NCBI RefSeq assembly: GCF_012163135.1
Contig: NZ_JAAVUP010000002.1
Coordinates: 1 to 64,000, forward strand
Source: Neoroseomonas oryzicola
GTDB taxonomy: Bacteria > Pseudomonadota > Alphaproteobacteria > Acetobacterales > Acetobacteraceae
Direction of reading: 5' to 3'
Length of the DNA stretch: 64,000 nucleotides
This document shows positions 9,600 to 18,283 of this stretch, one piece after another. The notes under the pieces are model-generated. The model worked only from the letters and a program-made list of their open reading frames with translations. It was not told where the DNA came from and made no database searches. The position numbers and the translations under genes are program-made. Each line of letters opens with the position of its first letter. The first letter of the stretch is position 1.

Positions 9600-10958
9600 A
9601 TGGCGTCCGCTGCCGAGCAGGCGATGTCGAACCTCAACTTCGGGGTTCTGGCGAAGGCGACCGAGCTCAAGAAGCGCATCTGGTTCACCCTGGGCGCGCT
9701 CATCGTCTACCGCATCGGCACCTATGTGCCCGTCCCCGGCGTCGATGCCGCGGTGATGGGCGAGATCCTGGCCCAGCATGGCGGCGGGATCCTCGGCATG
9801 TTCGACATGTTCACGGGCGGCGCGCTCGGGCGCATGACCGTCTTTGCCCTGAACATCATGCCCTACATCAGCGCCTCGATCATCGTGCAGCTGATGACGG
9901 CGGCGATTCCCGCCTGGGAAGCGCTGAAGAAGGAAGGCGAGGCGGGGCGCAAGAAGCTCAACCAGTACACGCGCTACCTGACCGTCATCATCGCCATCTT
10001 CCAGGCCTGGGGCATCGCGATCGGGCTCGAGTCGATGCGCGGGCAGTTCGGGGCGGCGGTCTACGACCCGGGCTGGTTCTTCCGCTTCTCCTGCGTGATC
10101 ACGCTGGTCGGCGGGACGATGTTCCTGATGTGGCTGGGCGAGCAGATCACCGCGCGCGGCGTGGGCAACGGCATCAGCCTGATCATCTTCGCGGGCATCG
10201 TGGCGAACCTGCCGCACGCGCTGATCACGACCCTGGAACTGGGCCGCACGGGTGCGCTGTCCACCATCTTCATCATCGCCTTCCTCATCATCGCCCTGGC
10301 GGTCATCGCCTTCGTGGTGTTCGTGGAACGGGCGCAGCGGCGCATCCCGGTGCAGTACCCCAAGCGCCAGGTCGGCAACCGCATGTTCAGCGGGGAGGCG
10401 ACGCACCTTCCGCTCAAGCTGAACACCGCGGGCGTCATCCCGCCGATTTTCGCCTCCTCGCTGCTGCTGCTGCCGGCGACGGTGGCGGGTTTCTCGACCG
10501 ACCCGACCCAGGAAGGCTGGCTGCAGACCATCACCGCGATGGTGGCGCATGGGCGTCCGCTCTACATGGCGCTCTACATGGGGCTGATCATCTTCTTCGC
10601 CTTCTTCTACACCGCGGTGGTGTTCAACCCGACCGAGACCGCGGACAACCTGAAGAAGTACGGCGGCTTCGTGCCCGGCATCCGCCCTGGGCAGCAGACC
10701 GCGGACTACCTCGACCGGGTGCTGACCCGGCTGACCGTGGTCGGCGCCATCTACCTCTGCATCGTCTGCATCATCCCTGAGATCCTGATCAGCCAGTACG
10801 GCGTGCCCTTCTATTTCGGCGGCACTTCCCTTCTGATCATCGTCTCGGTCACGATGGACACGGTGGCGCAGGTGCAGTCGCACCTCTTCGCCCACCAGTA
10901 CGAAGGCCTGATCAAGAAGGCCAGGCTGGGCGGGCGCGGCATGCCGCGGCCGCGCTGA
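9600..10958 (+). CDS. secY: Protein translocase subunit SecY
   Basis: 452 residues, consistent with SecY and its ten membrane helices. Helix 1 begins [20 protein letters not shown], the plug region has [20 protein letters not shown], and the late cytosolic loop reads [20 protein letters not shown] (about residues 357-376). SecY is the pore of the SecYEG translocon for export and membrane insertion. AGGAGA stands seven bases ahead of the ATG. It is read from the ribosomal transcript after the rplO hairpin, with adk 25 bases downstream. Confidence 0.99.
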   Translation: MASAAEQAMSNLNFGVLAKATELKKRIWFTLGALIVYRIGTYVPVPGVDAAVMGEILAQHGGGILGMFDMFTGGALGRMTVFALNIMPYISASIIVQLMTAAIPAWEALKKEGEAGRKKLNQYTRYLTVIIAIFQAWGIAIGLESMRGQFGAAVYDPGWFFRFSCVITLVGGTMFLMWLGEQITARGVGNGISLIIFAGIVANLPHALITTLELGRTGALSTIFIIAFLIIALAVIAFVVFVERAQRRIPVQYPKRQVGNRMFSGEATHLPLKLNTAGVIPPIFASSLLLLPATVAGFSTDPTQEGWLQTITAMVAHGRPLYMALYMGLIIFFAFFYTAVVFNPTETADNLKKYGGFVPGIRPGQQTADYLDRVLTRLTVVGAIYLCIVCIIPEILISQYGVPFYFGGTSLLIIVSVTMDTVAQVQSHLFAHQYEGLIKKARLGGRGMPRPR

Positions 10959-10983
10959 CGCAGACGAAGGGGGAACGACGAGG

Positions 10984-11637
10984 ATGAACCTGATCCTGCT
11001 GGGCCCGCCCGGGGCCGGGAAGGGCACGCAGGCCAAGCGGCTGGAGGACCAGTTCGGGATCGCCCAGATCTCGACCGGGGACATGCTGCGGGCCGAGGTC
11101 AAGTCGGGCAGCGAGATCGGCCTGAAGGCCAAGGCGATCATGGAACGGGGCGAGCTGGTCCCGGACGAGGTCATCACCGCCATGCTCGCCGCCCGGGTCT
11201 CCCGGCCGGACTGCGCCAAGGGCTTCATCCTCGACGGCTTCCCCCGCACGGTCCCCCAGGCCGAGGCGCTGGACCGGATGCTGACCGACAAGGGACTGCA
11301 GCTCGACCACGTGATCGAGCTGAAGGTCGACGACGGGGCGCTGGTGGAGCGCATCGCCGGACGCTTCACCTGTGCGAAGTGCGGCGCTGGCTACCACGAC
11401 ACCTTCAAGCCGACCGCCAAGGCCGGTGTCTGCGATTCGTGCGGTGGGACGGAATTCACCCGCCGCGCCGACGACAACGCCGAGACGGTCAAGGCCAGGC
11501 TCGAGGCCTATCACCGCCAGACGGCGCCGCTGCTGCCCTACTACGCCGCCCAGGGAAAGCTGAGCGGCGTGGACGGCATGGCATCGATGGACGAGGTAGG
11601 GCGCCAGATCGGCGCAATCCTGTCCGGGAAGGGTTGA
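10984..11637 (+). CDS. adk: Adenylate kinase with Cys4 LID
   Basis: 217 residues, long-form adenylate kinase (AMP + ATP to 2 ADP). The P-loop GPPGAGKGT is at residues 7-15, DGFPRT near residue 84. The LID domain carries four cysteines at 130, 133, 150 and 153 in two CxxC pairs, the arrangement that binds structural zinc, whereas E. coli uses a His/Ser/Asp/Thr network. The secY-adk pairing is conserved in many bacteria. A 146-base spacer with two small hairpins separates it from rpsM. Confidence 0.98.
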   Translation: MNLILLGPPGAGKGTQAKRLEDQFGIAQISTGDMLRAEVKSGSEIGLKAKAIMERGELVPDEVITAMLAARVSRPDCAKGFILDGFPRTVPQAEALDRMLTDKGLQLDHVIELKVDDGALVERIAGRFTCAKCGAGYHDTFKPTAKAGVCDSCGGTEFTRRADDNAETVKARLEAYHRQTAPLLPYYAAQGKLSGVDGMASMDEVGRQIGAILSGKG

Positions 11638-11730
11638 CTCTATGGGGGGCGGGGGCTAGATCGCCCGCTCCCGCGACCGGGCACGCCCGGCCGCCGTTCA
11701 CCGTTGCATGGATTTGTTCACTGCGCCGGA

Positions 11731-11744
11731 GGGGCTGTAGCCCC
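11731..11744 (+). promoter_or_regulatory. Small hairpin upstream of rpsM (first of two)
   Basis: GGGGCT and AGCCCC separated by GT, in the adk-rpsM spacer. A very similar element follows 14 bases later. No T-tract is present. Together they could form alternative pairings, since the GGGGCT of one can also pair with the AGCCCC of the other. Function unknown. Confidence 0.45.
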
Positions 11745-11758
11745 GCACGGCAATTATC

Positions 11759-11771
11759 GGGGCTGAGCCCC
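11759..11771 (+). promoter_or_regulatory. Small hairpin upstream of rpsM (second of two)
   Basis: GGGGCT-G-AGCCCC, almost the same sequence as the element 14 bases upstream. Its 3' arm touches the rpsM Shine-Dalgarno (AGGAG at about 11772), so folding could affect ribosome access. In E. coli, S4 regulates the alpha operon through a pseudoknot over the rpsM start. This may be a structural analogue, but no homology is shown. Confidence 0.4.
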
Positions 11772-11783
11772 AGGAGAGGCACT

Positions 11784-12161
11784 GTGGCGCGCATCGCCGG
11801 CGTGAACATCCCGACCAACAAGCGGGTGCTCATCTCGCTTCGCTACATCTTCGGCATCGGGCCGCAGAACGCGAAGGACATCTGCGGCAAGCTCGGCATC
11901 CCCGACGATCGTCGGGTGAACCAGCTGACGGACGACGAGGTCCTGAAGATCCGCGAGCTGATCGACCGCGACTATCGCGTCGAGGGCGACCTGCGCCGCG
12001 AGCAGGCGATGAACATCAAGCGCCTGATGGACCTGGGCTGCTACCGCGGCCTGCGTCACCGCAAGGGCCTGCCGGTCCGCGGCCAGCGCACCCACACCAA
12101 TGCCCGCACCCGCAAGGGCAAGGCCGTGCCGATCGCCGGCAAGAAGAAGGTGACGAAGTAA
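11784..12161 (+). CDS. rpsM: 30S ribosomal protein S13
   Basis: 125 residues from a GTG with AGGAG about seven bases upstream. The product begins [20 protein letters not shown], and the end has [20 protein letters not shown] (about residues 91-110), the tRNA-contacting tail. The frame is open far upstream into adk, but that is not S13. S13 forms bridges B1a/B1b and touches the P-site tRNA. It opens the alpha section; the next gene starts one base after its stop. Confidence 0.98.
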   Translation: MARIAGVNIPTNKRVLISLRYIFGIGPQNAKDICGKLGIPDDRRVNQLTDDEVLKIRELIDRDYRVEGDLRREQAMNIKRLMDLGCYRGLRHRKGLPVRGQRTHTNARTRKGKAVPIAGKKKVTK

Positions 12162-12162
12162 G

Positions 12163-12570
12163 ATGGCCCGCGAACCCCGCGGCGGCGCCGCCCGTGGCCC
12201 CGTCAAGCGCAAGGAACGGAAGAACATCACGTCGGGCGTCGCCCACGTGCTGGCGTCGTTCAACAACACGATCGTGACCATCACGGACGCCCAGGGCAAT
12301 GCCATCGCCTGGTCGTCCTCCGGCTCCCAGGGTTTCAAGGGCAGCCGCAAGTCCACCCCGTACGCGGCGCAGGTCGCGGCGGAGGATGCCGGCCGCAAGG
12401 CGCGCGAGCACGGCATGGAGACGCTCGAGATCATGGTGAGCGGCCCCGGTTCGGGCCGCGAGTCGGCGCTGCGCGCCCTTCAGTCGGTCGGCTTCTACGT
12501 GACCGCCATCAAGGACGTGACGCCCATCCCGCACAACGGCTGCCGCCCGCGCAAGCGCCGCCGCGTCTGA
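12163..12570 (+). CDS. rpsK: 30S ribosomal protein S11
   Basis: 135 residues. The core begins [20 protein letters not shown], with [20 protein letters not shown] (about residues 46-65) and the terminal [17 protein letters not shown]11 lies on the platform near the mRNA exit and the E site. There is no rpsD between this gene and rpoA, so the E. coli alpha-operon repressor S4 is encoded elsewhere, as is usual in alphaproteobacteria. Confidence 0.99.
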   Translation: MAREPRGGAARGPVKRKERKNITSGVAHVLASFNNTIVTITDAQGNAIAWSSSGSQGFKGSRKSTPYAAQVAAEDAGRKAREHGMETLEIMVSGPGSGRESALRALQSVGFYVTAIKDVTPIPHNGCRPRKRRRV

Positions 12571-12619
12571 ACCAGACGCGCCGCTGACCCCCGCACGGCC
12601 GCCGACAGGAGATTGAAGA

Positions 12620-13633
12620 GTGCTCGAGAGGAATTGGCGTTCGCTGATCGAGACGCAGAAGTCCGTCGAGATGGGCGCGGACCCGCTGCGCACGGCGACC
12701 GTCGTGCTGGAGCCGCTGGAGCGCGGCTTCGGCATGACGCTCGGCAATGCGCTGCGTCGCGTGCTGCTGTCGTCGCTGCAGGGCGCGGCCGTGACCGCCA
12801 TCCGCATCGACGGCGTGCTGCATGAGTTCAGCTCCATCCAGGGCGTGCGCGAGGACGTGACGGACATCGTCCTGAACGTGAAGCAGCTTGCCATCCGGAT
12901 GCAGGGCGAGGGCGCGAAGCGCCTGCAGCTCACCGCGACCGGCCCGGGCGAGGTGACCGCCGGGCAGATCCAGACCACCGGCGACATCGAGATCGCGAAC
13001 CCCGAGCTGGTGCTCTGCACCCTCGACGACGGCGCGAAGCTCGCGATGGAACTGACGGTCGATGTCGGCAAGGGCTACGTCCCTGCCGCCGAGAACCGCC
13101 CCGAGGACGCACCGATCGGCCTGATCCCGGTGGACGCGATCTACTCCCCGGTGCGCCGCGTGGCGTATCGCGTGGAGCCGACCCGCGTTGGCCAGAAGAC
13201 CGACTACGACAAGCTGATCCTGACGGTCGAGACGGACGGCACGCTGGCCCCCGAGGATGCCGTGGGCGTCGCCGCCCGCATCCTGCAGGAACAGCTGCAG
13301 ATCCTGATCAACTTCGACGAGCCGCGCGCGCGCGTCGAGGAAGAGATCCGCGACGACCTGCCGTTCAACCGCAACCTGCTGCGCAAGGTCGACGAGCTCG
13401 AGCTCTCGGTCCGCTCGGCGAACTGCCTGAAGAACGACAACATCGTCTACATCGGCGACCTGGTTCAGAAGACCGAGCAGGAAATGCTCCGCACCCCGAA
13501 TTTCGGGCGCAAGTCGCTGAACGAGATCAAGGAAGTCCTCGCCTCCATGGGCCTCGGCCTCGGCATGACCGTCACCGGTTGGCCGCCCGAGAACATCGAG
13601 GAACTCGCGAAGAAGGTGGAGGAGCCCTTCTGA
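12620..13633 (+). CDS. rpoA: RNA polymerase subunit alpha
   Basis: 337 residues starting at GTG, with AGGAG about eight bases upstream deciding the start. The N-terminal assembly domain has [20 protein letters not shown] (about residues 33-52). The C-terminal domain contains [20 protein letters not shown] and [18 protein letters not shown], the DNA UP-element and activator contact surface. Alpha dimerises to nucleate polymerase assembly. It is the usual partner of rpsK and rplQ. Confidence 0.99.
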   Translation: MLERNWRSLIETQKSVEMGADPLRTATVVLEPLERGFGMTLGNALRRVLLSSLQGAAVTAIRIDGVLHEFSSIQGVREDVTDIVLNVKQLAIRMQGEGAKRLQLTATGPGEVTAGQIQTTGDIEIANPELVLCTLDDGAKLAMELTVDVGKGYVPAAENRPEDAPIGLIPVDAIYSPVRRVAYRVEPTRVGQKTDYDKLILTVETDGTLAPEDAVGVAARILQEQLQILINFDEPRARVEEEIRDDLPFNRNLLRKVDELELSVRSANCLKNDNIVYIGDLVQKTEQEMLRTPNFGRKSLNEIKEVLASMGLGLGMTVTGWPPENIEELAKKVEEPF

Positions 13634-13660
13634 GGGCTCACCCGGTAAGGATACAGAACC

Positions 13661-14086
13661 ATGCGTCACGGAATTGCCGGGCGTAAGCTCAGCGTCACCT
13701 CCGCCCATCGCGTCGCCATGTTCCGCAACATGGCGACCTCGCTGCTGAAGCACGAGCAGATCACCACCACCCTGCCGAAGGCCAAGGAACTACGCCCCTA
13801 CGTCGAGCGCATCATCACCCTCGGCAAGCGCGGCGGCCTGCATGCCCGCCGCCAGGCGCTCGCGCAGATCCGCGACGAGAAGATCGTGGCGAAGCTGTTT
13901 GGCGAGATCGCCGACCGCTACAAGACCCGCCAGGGTGGCTATTGCCGCGTGCTCAAGGCCGGCGTGCGCTACGGCGACGCCGCGACCATGGCGGTGATCG
14001 AGCTGGTGGACCGCAACGTGGCCGCGAAGGGCCAGGACAGCGGCCCGAAGCCGGAAGCCGCGGCGGAAGAGACCGCCGAGTCCTGA
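13661..14086 (+). CDS. rplQ: 50S ribosomal protein L17
   Basis: 141 residues. It begins [20 protein letters not shown] and includes [20 protein letters not shown] (about residues 31-50) and [21 protein letters not shown]17 lies near the tunnel exit and 50S domain III. The last 20 residues are an acidic, variable tail. It is the last gene of the 14-kb ribosomal run, followed after 26 bases by an intrinsic terminator. Confidence 0.98.
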   Translation: MRHGIAGRKLSVTSAHRVAMFRNMATSLLKHEQITTTLPKAKELRPYVERIITLGKRGGLHARRQALAQIRDEKIVAKLFGEIADRYKTRQGGYCRVLKAGVRYGDAATMAVIELVDRNVAAKGQDSGPKPEAAAEETAES

Positions 14087-14112
14087 TCCGCGCGATCAGC
14101 ACGGAATGCGAA

Positions 14113-14146
14113 GGGGCGGATGGGCAACCATCCGCCCTTTTCTTTT
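14113..14146 (+). terminator. Rho-independent terminator of the ribosomal gene cluster
   Basis: A perfect 10-bp GC-rich stem (GGGCGGATGG with CCATCCGCCC) closes a GCAA tetraloop and is followed at once by TTTTCTTTT. This is the clearest intrinsic terminator in the window and closes the tuf-to-rplQ run. The 144 bases from here to the next gene (ending on the minus strand at 14291) hold nothing I can identify. Confidence 0.92.
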
Positions 14147-14290
14147 GCCGCAGGCGCCGGCGCGAGAGTTCTTGCGCTTCAGATGCCGGCGCACGCATCC
14201 GCTTGCTTGGCTTACACGCTGGGAAGGGCTGACCGCCGGCGCTTTGCGCACCCGCCGCGATGCGGGCATTGGGCCGCCTTTGCTGAAGGA

Positions 14291-14821
14291 TCAGCGTGGC
14301 CCCATCGCCTCCGCCAGGGCCGGGATGAATTCGCGCAGCCCATCCCGCAGCGCCTCGGGCCAGGCGCGCGGATCGGGCGGGACCGACAGGCGCACGCTGC
14401 CGCTGTCGGTGAGCAGCATGAAGAACCGTTCGTCGTGCACGTCGTAGGCCAGGAAGACGCCGCCTTCGCGGCATCCTTCCGGCTTGCAGCCGAAGCCGTA
14501 GACGTAGCGGTCGCCTGCGAGTGCGACCGGCGGGCCCGGATCGCGCAGGCGCGCGGCGAGGGCGGTGCGGTGGCCGCCGCTGTTGAAGCGCAGCCCGGTC
14601 GTGAGTTCGGGCCGCTGCGCCAGCGCGAGCACAGGCTGCCCCACCACCGACGTCACCGATTCCTGTGATGTCGCGGGCGCTGCGAGCAGCAGCGCCAGGA
14701 TGAAGGCACGCCCCCCCGCTCCCAGCGGCCGCCTCGCGGATCGCCGAAGGCGAGCCGCCCTGACAAAGAAGGGAGGGGGGGCGGGGGAGGTTCTCCTCCC
14801 CCGCATCATCGACAGCAGCAT
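14291..14821 (-). CDS. Exported protein of unknown function, long atypical N-terminus
   Basis: 176 residues from the only in-frame ATG. Residues 1-40 are Arg/Pro-rich and are encoded by a palindromic GC-rich element (14781-14804 plus flanking C-runs). A hydrophobic segment AFILALLLAAPATSQ then resembles a signal peptide ending near residue 54. The mature part has two cysteines in FGCKPEGCREGG and the phrase FLAYDVHDERFFMLLTDSGS. I recognise no family. The real start may be a non-ATG codon nearer the hydrophobic segment. It lies two bases after the membrane protein gene and looks co-transcribed with it and the Bug receptor. Confidence 0.6.
   Translation of the reverse strand: MLLSMMRGRRTSPAPPPFFVRAARLRRSARRPLGAGGRAFILALLLAAPATSQESVTSVVGQPVLALAQRPELTTGLRFNSGGHRTALAARLRDPGPPVALAGDRYVYGFGCKPEGCREGGVFLAYDVHDERFFMLLTDSGSVRLSVPPDPRAWPEALRDGLREFIPALAEAMGPR
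14781..14804. repeat. GC-rich palindrome (GGGGGAGG-type hairpin)
   Basis: A perfect 10-bp inverted repeat, GCGGGGGAGG and CCTCCCCCGC around TTCT. It lies within the first codons of the exported protein gene on the minus strand and is flanked on the left by further G-runs. Its GGGGGAGG/CCTCCCCC arms match the first hairpin of the repeat units at 24655-24878 and 36059-36077, so it may be a fragment of the same family. Confidence 0.55.
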
Positions 14822-14823
14822 TC

Positions 14824-15444
14824 TCACCCCTTCACCATGTGCCCGATCGCCGCGGCCGTCGACACCAGGGCGAGCACGCGCCGCGGCACGGCCCACCGTT
14901 CCGGCACGCGGCAGACGACCGACAGCATCCACCCCGCGAGCAGCACGATGAGCAGCCCGGCCACGAACCCGGCGAGCACCCCGGTGCCGAGCACCAACCC
15001 GGCCTCCCACGTGTCTTCCCAGGCGAGCGGCACGAAGGCCTGGGCGTAGCCGCCGGCCCGCGTGGTCGCGACGATGGCGGCGACCGTCGGCCCCGCCCAG
15101 CGCAGCGGCATTCCCCGCCACGCCAGCCCCGCGACGCCGAGCCACCAGGCCATGTCCAGCAACCGCTCGGGCCGCGACATGGCTTCGCCCGGAATCCACC
15201 CACGGTCGCCGAGCACGCCCAGCGCCGCGCGGACCAACACCGCCGCGCTCGCACCGATGCACGCCCATCCGGCCAGGCGCGCGAGGTCCCGCGGCCCGCC
15301 CAGCAGCAGGGCGAGCGCGATGCCACCGAGCACGGCGGGCCCGCGCTGCACCTCCTGCGCCGCCAGCGCGCCGCCATACAGCGCCGCGTCCGGCACGAGC
15401 CAGAACAGCCCCAGGGCCGCGACGGCGAGCAGCGCAAGCGGCAT
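14824..15444 (-). CDS. Multi-pass membrane protein of unknown function
   Basis: 206 residues with about six hydrophobic segments, for example LALLAVAALGLFWLVPDAAL at the start and VLAGFVAGLLIVLLAGWML late in the protein. Six bases downstream of the Bug receptor gene and two bases before the exported protein gene, so probably one operon. By position it might replace the TctB/TctA permease of a tripartite tricarboxylate transporter, but it is far shorter than TctA and I see no clear TctB pattern. No function is assigned. Confidence 0.75.
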   Translation of the reverse strand: MPLALLAVAALGLFWLVPDAALYGGALAAQEVQRGPAVLGGIALALLLGGPRDLARLAGWACIGASAAVLVRAALGVLGDRGWIPGEAMSRPERLLDMAWWLGVAGLAWRGMPLRWAGPTVAAIVATTRAGGYAQAFVPLAWEDTWEAGLVLGTGVLAGFVAGLLIVLLAGWMLSVVCRVPERWAVPRRVLALVSTAAAIGHMVKG

Positions 15445-15450
15445 GCGCGG

Positions 15451-16416
15451 CTACTCGATCCGGATGTTCGCCTCGCGCACCAGGGTCGTCATGGCGGCGC
15501 GGCCCTCCGTGACGTAGCGCGCGAAGGCCGCCGGCGTGCTGCCCACGGGGATGGCACCGAGCCGGTCGAGCCGCGCCCGCACCTCTTCCTCTGCCAGGCT
15601 GGCGGCCAGCGCCTGCTGCAGCCGCGTGGCGATATCGGGGCTTGTGCCGGCGGGGGCGAACAGCCCGACCCATTCGCTCACGTCGAAGCCGGGCAGTCCG
15701 GATTCGGCCAGCGTCGGCACGTCCGGCAGGTTCGCCAGCCGCTGCGCCGAGGCGACGGCGAGGAAACGCGCGCGGCCGCTCTCGACCACCGGCCGCGCCG
15801 ACAGCGCGGTGATGAACACCCCGTCCAGCGTGCCGGCCGCCAGGTCGCGCGCCGCGTCGGCGCCGCCGCGATAGGGCACGTGCTGCACCTCGATCCCGGC
15901 TTCGCGGGCGAAGCGCGCGAGGCCGAGATGCCCCGCGGTCGCGTTGCCCTGGGTGCCCATGTTGATGGTGTTCGGCCGCGCCTTGGCCATGGCGATGAAC
16001 GCCGCCAGGTCGCGTGCCGGGAAGTCGGCCTTCACCGCGACCACCTGCGGGAAGGTGCAGACCTGGCTGATCGGCAGGAAGGCGGTCGCGTAGTCGAAGG
16101 TCAGGCCGCGCAGCAGCGCGTGGTTCACGATGTGGGAGGACGCATCCCAGAGCAGCGTGAACCCGTCCGGCGCCGACCGTGCGACCTCGGCGCCGCCGAT
16201 CGACCCGCCGGCGCCGGTGCGGTTCTCGACGACGAAGGTGGTGGACAGCCGCTCGCCCATGCGCGGCAGCACGGTGCGGGCGGCGGAATCGGCGGCCCCG
16301 CCAGGCGCGAAGGGCACCAGCACCCGGATCGGCCGGCCCGGCCAGGGCTGGGCGAGGGCAGGGGCCGCGAGCGGCAGCGCGGCTGCCGCAAGCGCGGCGC
16401 GACGGGTGATCGGCAT
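15451..16416 (-). CDS. Bug-type tripartite tricarboxylate transporter solute receptor
   Basis: 321 residues. A signal peptide with a twin arginine (MPITRRAALAAAALPL, cleavage after ALA near residue 22) leads to the Bug-family start WPGRPIRVLVPFAPGGAADS, followed by VVENRTGAGGSIGGAEVARS and HVPYRGGADAARDLAAGTLD. These proteins bind small carboxylates or related solutes in the periplasm for TctAB permeases. No TctA/TctB is in the window, which is common for this expanded family. First gene of a three-gene minus-strand set; the ligand cannot be predicted. Confidence 0.93.
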   Translation of the reverse strand: MPITRRAALAAAALPLAAPALAQPWPGRPIRVLVPFAPGGAADSAARTVLPRMGERLSTTFVVENRTGAGGSIGGAEVARSAPDGFTLLWDASSHIVNHALLRGLTFDYATAFLPISQVCTFPQVVAVKADFPARDLAAFIAMAKARPNTINMGTQGNATAGHLGLARFAREAGIEVQHVPYRGGADAARDLAAGTLDGVFITALSARPVVESGRARFLAVASAQRLANLPDVPTLAESGLPGFDVSEWVGLFAPAGTSPDIATRLQQALAASLAEEEVRARLDRLGAIPVGSTPAAFARYVTEGRAAMTTLVREANIRIE

Positions 16417-16484
16417 GGCGGACCTCCGGGCGTATCGCGCCTCCTCTGCGGGCGGCCTCGGTGGCCGTCAAGCCGCGGCTTGAA

Positions 16485-16527
16485 CCCCGGGGCGGCGCTG
16501 CGCCAAGGTCAGCCCCACGCCCCGGGG
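16485..16527. repeat. 10-bp inverted repeat upstream of the carbonic anhydrase gene
   Basis: CCCCGGGGCG at 16485-16494 and CGCCCCGGGG at 16518-16527, separated by 23 bases. It lies in the 140-base divergent region, 29 bases before the carbonic anhydrase ATG. It could be an operator for a dimeric regulator or a 5' leader hairpin; neither is proven. Each arm also contains the self-palindrome CCCCGGGG. Confidence 0.5.
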
Positions 16528-16556
16528 AACAAGGGGGCGGAGGATCCGGGAACGCC

Positions 16557-17279
16557 ATGACCGAGACGCTCGATCACCTCTTCGACCGGAACCTGGAATG
16601 GGCGGAGCGCAAGACGCGCGAGGATCCGACCTTCTTCCGCCGCCAGTCGGAACAGCAGGCGCCGGCCTATCTCTGGATCGGCTGTTCCGACAGCCGCGTC
16701 ACCGCGAACGACGTACTGGGCCTCGATCCGGGGGAGGTCTTCGTCCACCGCAACATCGCGAATGTCGTGCACACCAGCGACCTCAACATCCTCTCGGTGC
16801 TCGAATACGCGATCGACACGCTCGGCGTGCGCCATGTGATCGTGGCCGGTCATTACGGCTGCGGCGGGGTGCAGCGGGCGATGGTGGACCGGCGCGGGGC
16901 GCTGGTGGACCATTGGCTGCAGCCGCTCTCGATGTTCTTCCGCAAGCACCGCGCCGTCTTCGATGCCATGCCCGACGACCGGCACCGCTTCGAACGGCTC
17001 TGCGAGATCAACATCGAGATGCAGGTCCGCCGCGTGGCCGCGACACCGATCGTCGAGAATGCCTGGGCGCGCGGCGCGGAACTGCACCTGCATGGCTGGA
17101 TCTACGGCATGCATGACGGGCTGCTGCGCGACCTCGGGCCGCATGTCTCCTCGATCGCCGAGCGCGATTCGCTGCCCTCGATCGACACCTGCGTCCATCG
17201 GCGCGCCGAACCGGTCAGCGCGCTGCGTCGCCATGCGATCTCCGCTTTCGGCGGGGCGCCCTGCTGCGGCGGGCAATGA
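16557..17279 (+). CDS. Beta-class carbonic anhydrase
   Basis: 240 residues from the ATG encoding MTETLDHLFDRNLEWAERK; the frame is open further upstream, but GGAGG precedes this ATG and family members begin here. Zinc ligands are Cys43, His99 and Cys102 (GCSDSR and AGHYGCGG), and Asp45/Arg47 form the catalytic dyad. It interconverts CO2 and bicarbonate, supplying carboxylases. Divergent from the Bug operon; the cyclase-family gene follows after 17 bases and may share its transcript. Confidence 0.96.
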   Translation: MTETLDHLFDRNLEWAERKTREDPTFFRRQSEQQAPAYLWIGCSDSRVTANDVLGLDPGEVFVHRNIANVVHTSDLNILSVLEYAIDTLGVRHVIVAGHYGCGGVQRAMVDRRGALVDHWLQPLSMFFRKHRAVFDAMPDDRHRFERLCEINIEMQVRRVAATPIVENAWARGAELHLHGWIYGMHDGLLRDLGPHVSSIAERDSLPSIDTCVHRRAEPVSALRRHAISAFGGAPCCGGQ

Positions 17280-17296
17280 CGCGCTAGCATGGCGGC

Positions 17297-18283
17297 ATGA
17301 CCACGCCGCCCCGCTACGACGACCTGCCCCGACCCGCCGATGATCCGACCGGCTTGCCGCTCTCCTGGGGCGTCTGGGGTCCCGGCGACCAGGTCGGCAC
17401 GCTCAACCGCATTACCGATGCGACCGTCGCCGCGGCGCGGGAGGAGATCCGCGACGGCCGCCGCTTCAACCTGAACCTGCCGCTGGACGAGCCCTTCGGC
17501 CTGGCGCTGGACGGCGCGCATCGCCGCCGCGCCGCACCGCACCCGGTCATGGTGGCCGAGGAACATCCCGGCCGCGTCACCCGCGACGACCGCCTCGACG
17601 GCTTCTGGCTGCAGGCGAGCACGCAATGGGACGGCCTCAGCCACTTCGCCGACCCGACCCACGGCTTCTACAACCATGCCCCGCTGTCCTCGATCGTGCA
17701 CGGGGCGGACAGCCGCAACGGGATCGACAAGGCGCTGGCGCACGGCATCGCCGGGCGCTGCGTGCTGGCAGACCTGGCGCGCCACTTCGCCCGCACGGGG
17801 CGCGACTGGGGGGCGATGGGCGGCCGGCGCGCGACGGCCGAGGACCTCGCCGCCTGCCTCGCCGCCCAGGGCGTGGCGCTGCGGCCGGGGGACATCCTGC
17901 TGGTGCGCACCGGCTGGCTCGCGGCCTTCCGCGCCGCGCCCGACGCCGCTGCCCGCCACCTGCTGATCCAGGGGGAGGGCGGGGCGCGCGACTATTCGGG
18001 CCTCGACGGCAATGAGCCGATGTGGCGGTTCCTCTGGGATGCCGGCATCGCTGCGGTGGCGGCCGACAACCCGACGGTCGAGGCCTGGCCGATCTTCCCC
18101 TGGAAGCCGGCGCTGCACCTCGCCATCGCGCGGCTCGGCCTGTGCCTGGGCGAGTTCTTCGACCTCGAAGCCCTCGCCGCCGACAGCGCGGCGAGCGGGC
18201 GCTTCACCGCCTTCTTCACCGCCGCGCCGCTGAACCTGCGCGGCGGCATCGGCAGCCCGGGGAACGCGCTCGCGATCCGCTAG
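17297..18283 (+). CDS. Cyclase-family metal-dependent hydrolase
   Basis: 328 residues resembling the cyclase/kynurenine formamidase-like family (PF04199). Fold markers are WGVWGPGDQVGTLNRIT near the start, TQWDGLSHFADPTHGFYN at about residues 109-126 and LRPGDILLVRTGWL. In formamidases the metal site is HxGTHxDxPxH. Here the corresponding stretch reads QWDGLSHF, the variant seen in a divergent branch, so I do not assign tryptophan catabolism. No kynurenine-pathway gene lies nearby. Its 3' end overlaps the convergent NTF2-like gene by four bases. Confidence 0.82.
   Translation: MTTPPRYDDLPRPADDPTGLPLSWGVWGPGDQVGTLNRITDATVAAAREEIRDGRRFNLNLPLDEPFGLALDGAHRRRAAPHPVMVAEEHPGRVTRDDRLDGFWLQASTQWDGLSHFADPTHGFYNHAPLSSIVHGADSRNGIDKALAHGIAGRCVLADLARHFARTGRDWGAMGGRRATAEDLAACLAAQGVALRPGDILLVRTGWLAAFRAAPDAAARHLLIQGEGGARDYSGLDGNEPMWRFLWDAGIAAVAADNPTVEAWPIFPWKPALHLAIARLGLCLGEFFDLEALAADSAASGRFTAFFTAAPLNLRGGIGSPGNALAIR

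Noticed and set aside
12571..12619. Missing rpsD and rpmJ as gene loss
   Set aside because: Absence of rpsD and rpmJ from this cluster is the normal alphaproteobacterial layout; they are expected elsewhere.
14839..16560. Plus-strand frame of 573 codons through the Bug receptor region
   Set aside because: It is the antisense of three coherent minus-strand genes, including one with a clear family assignment.
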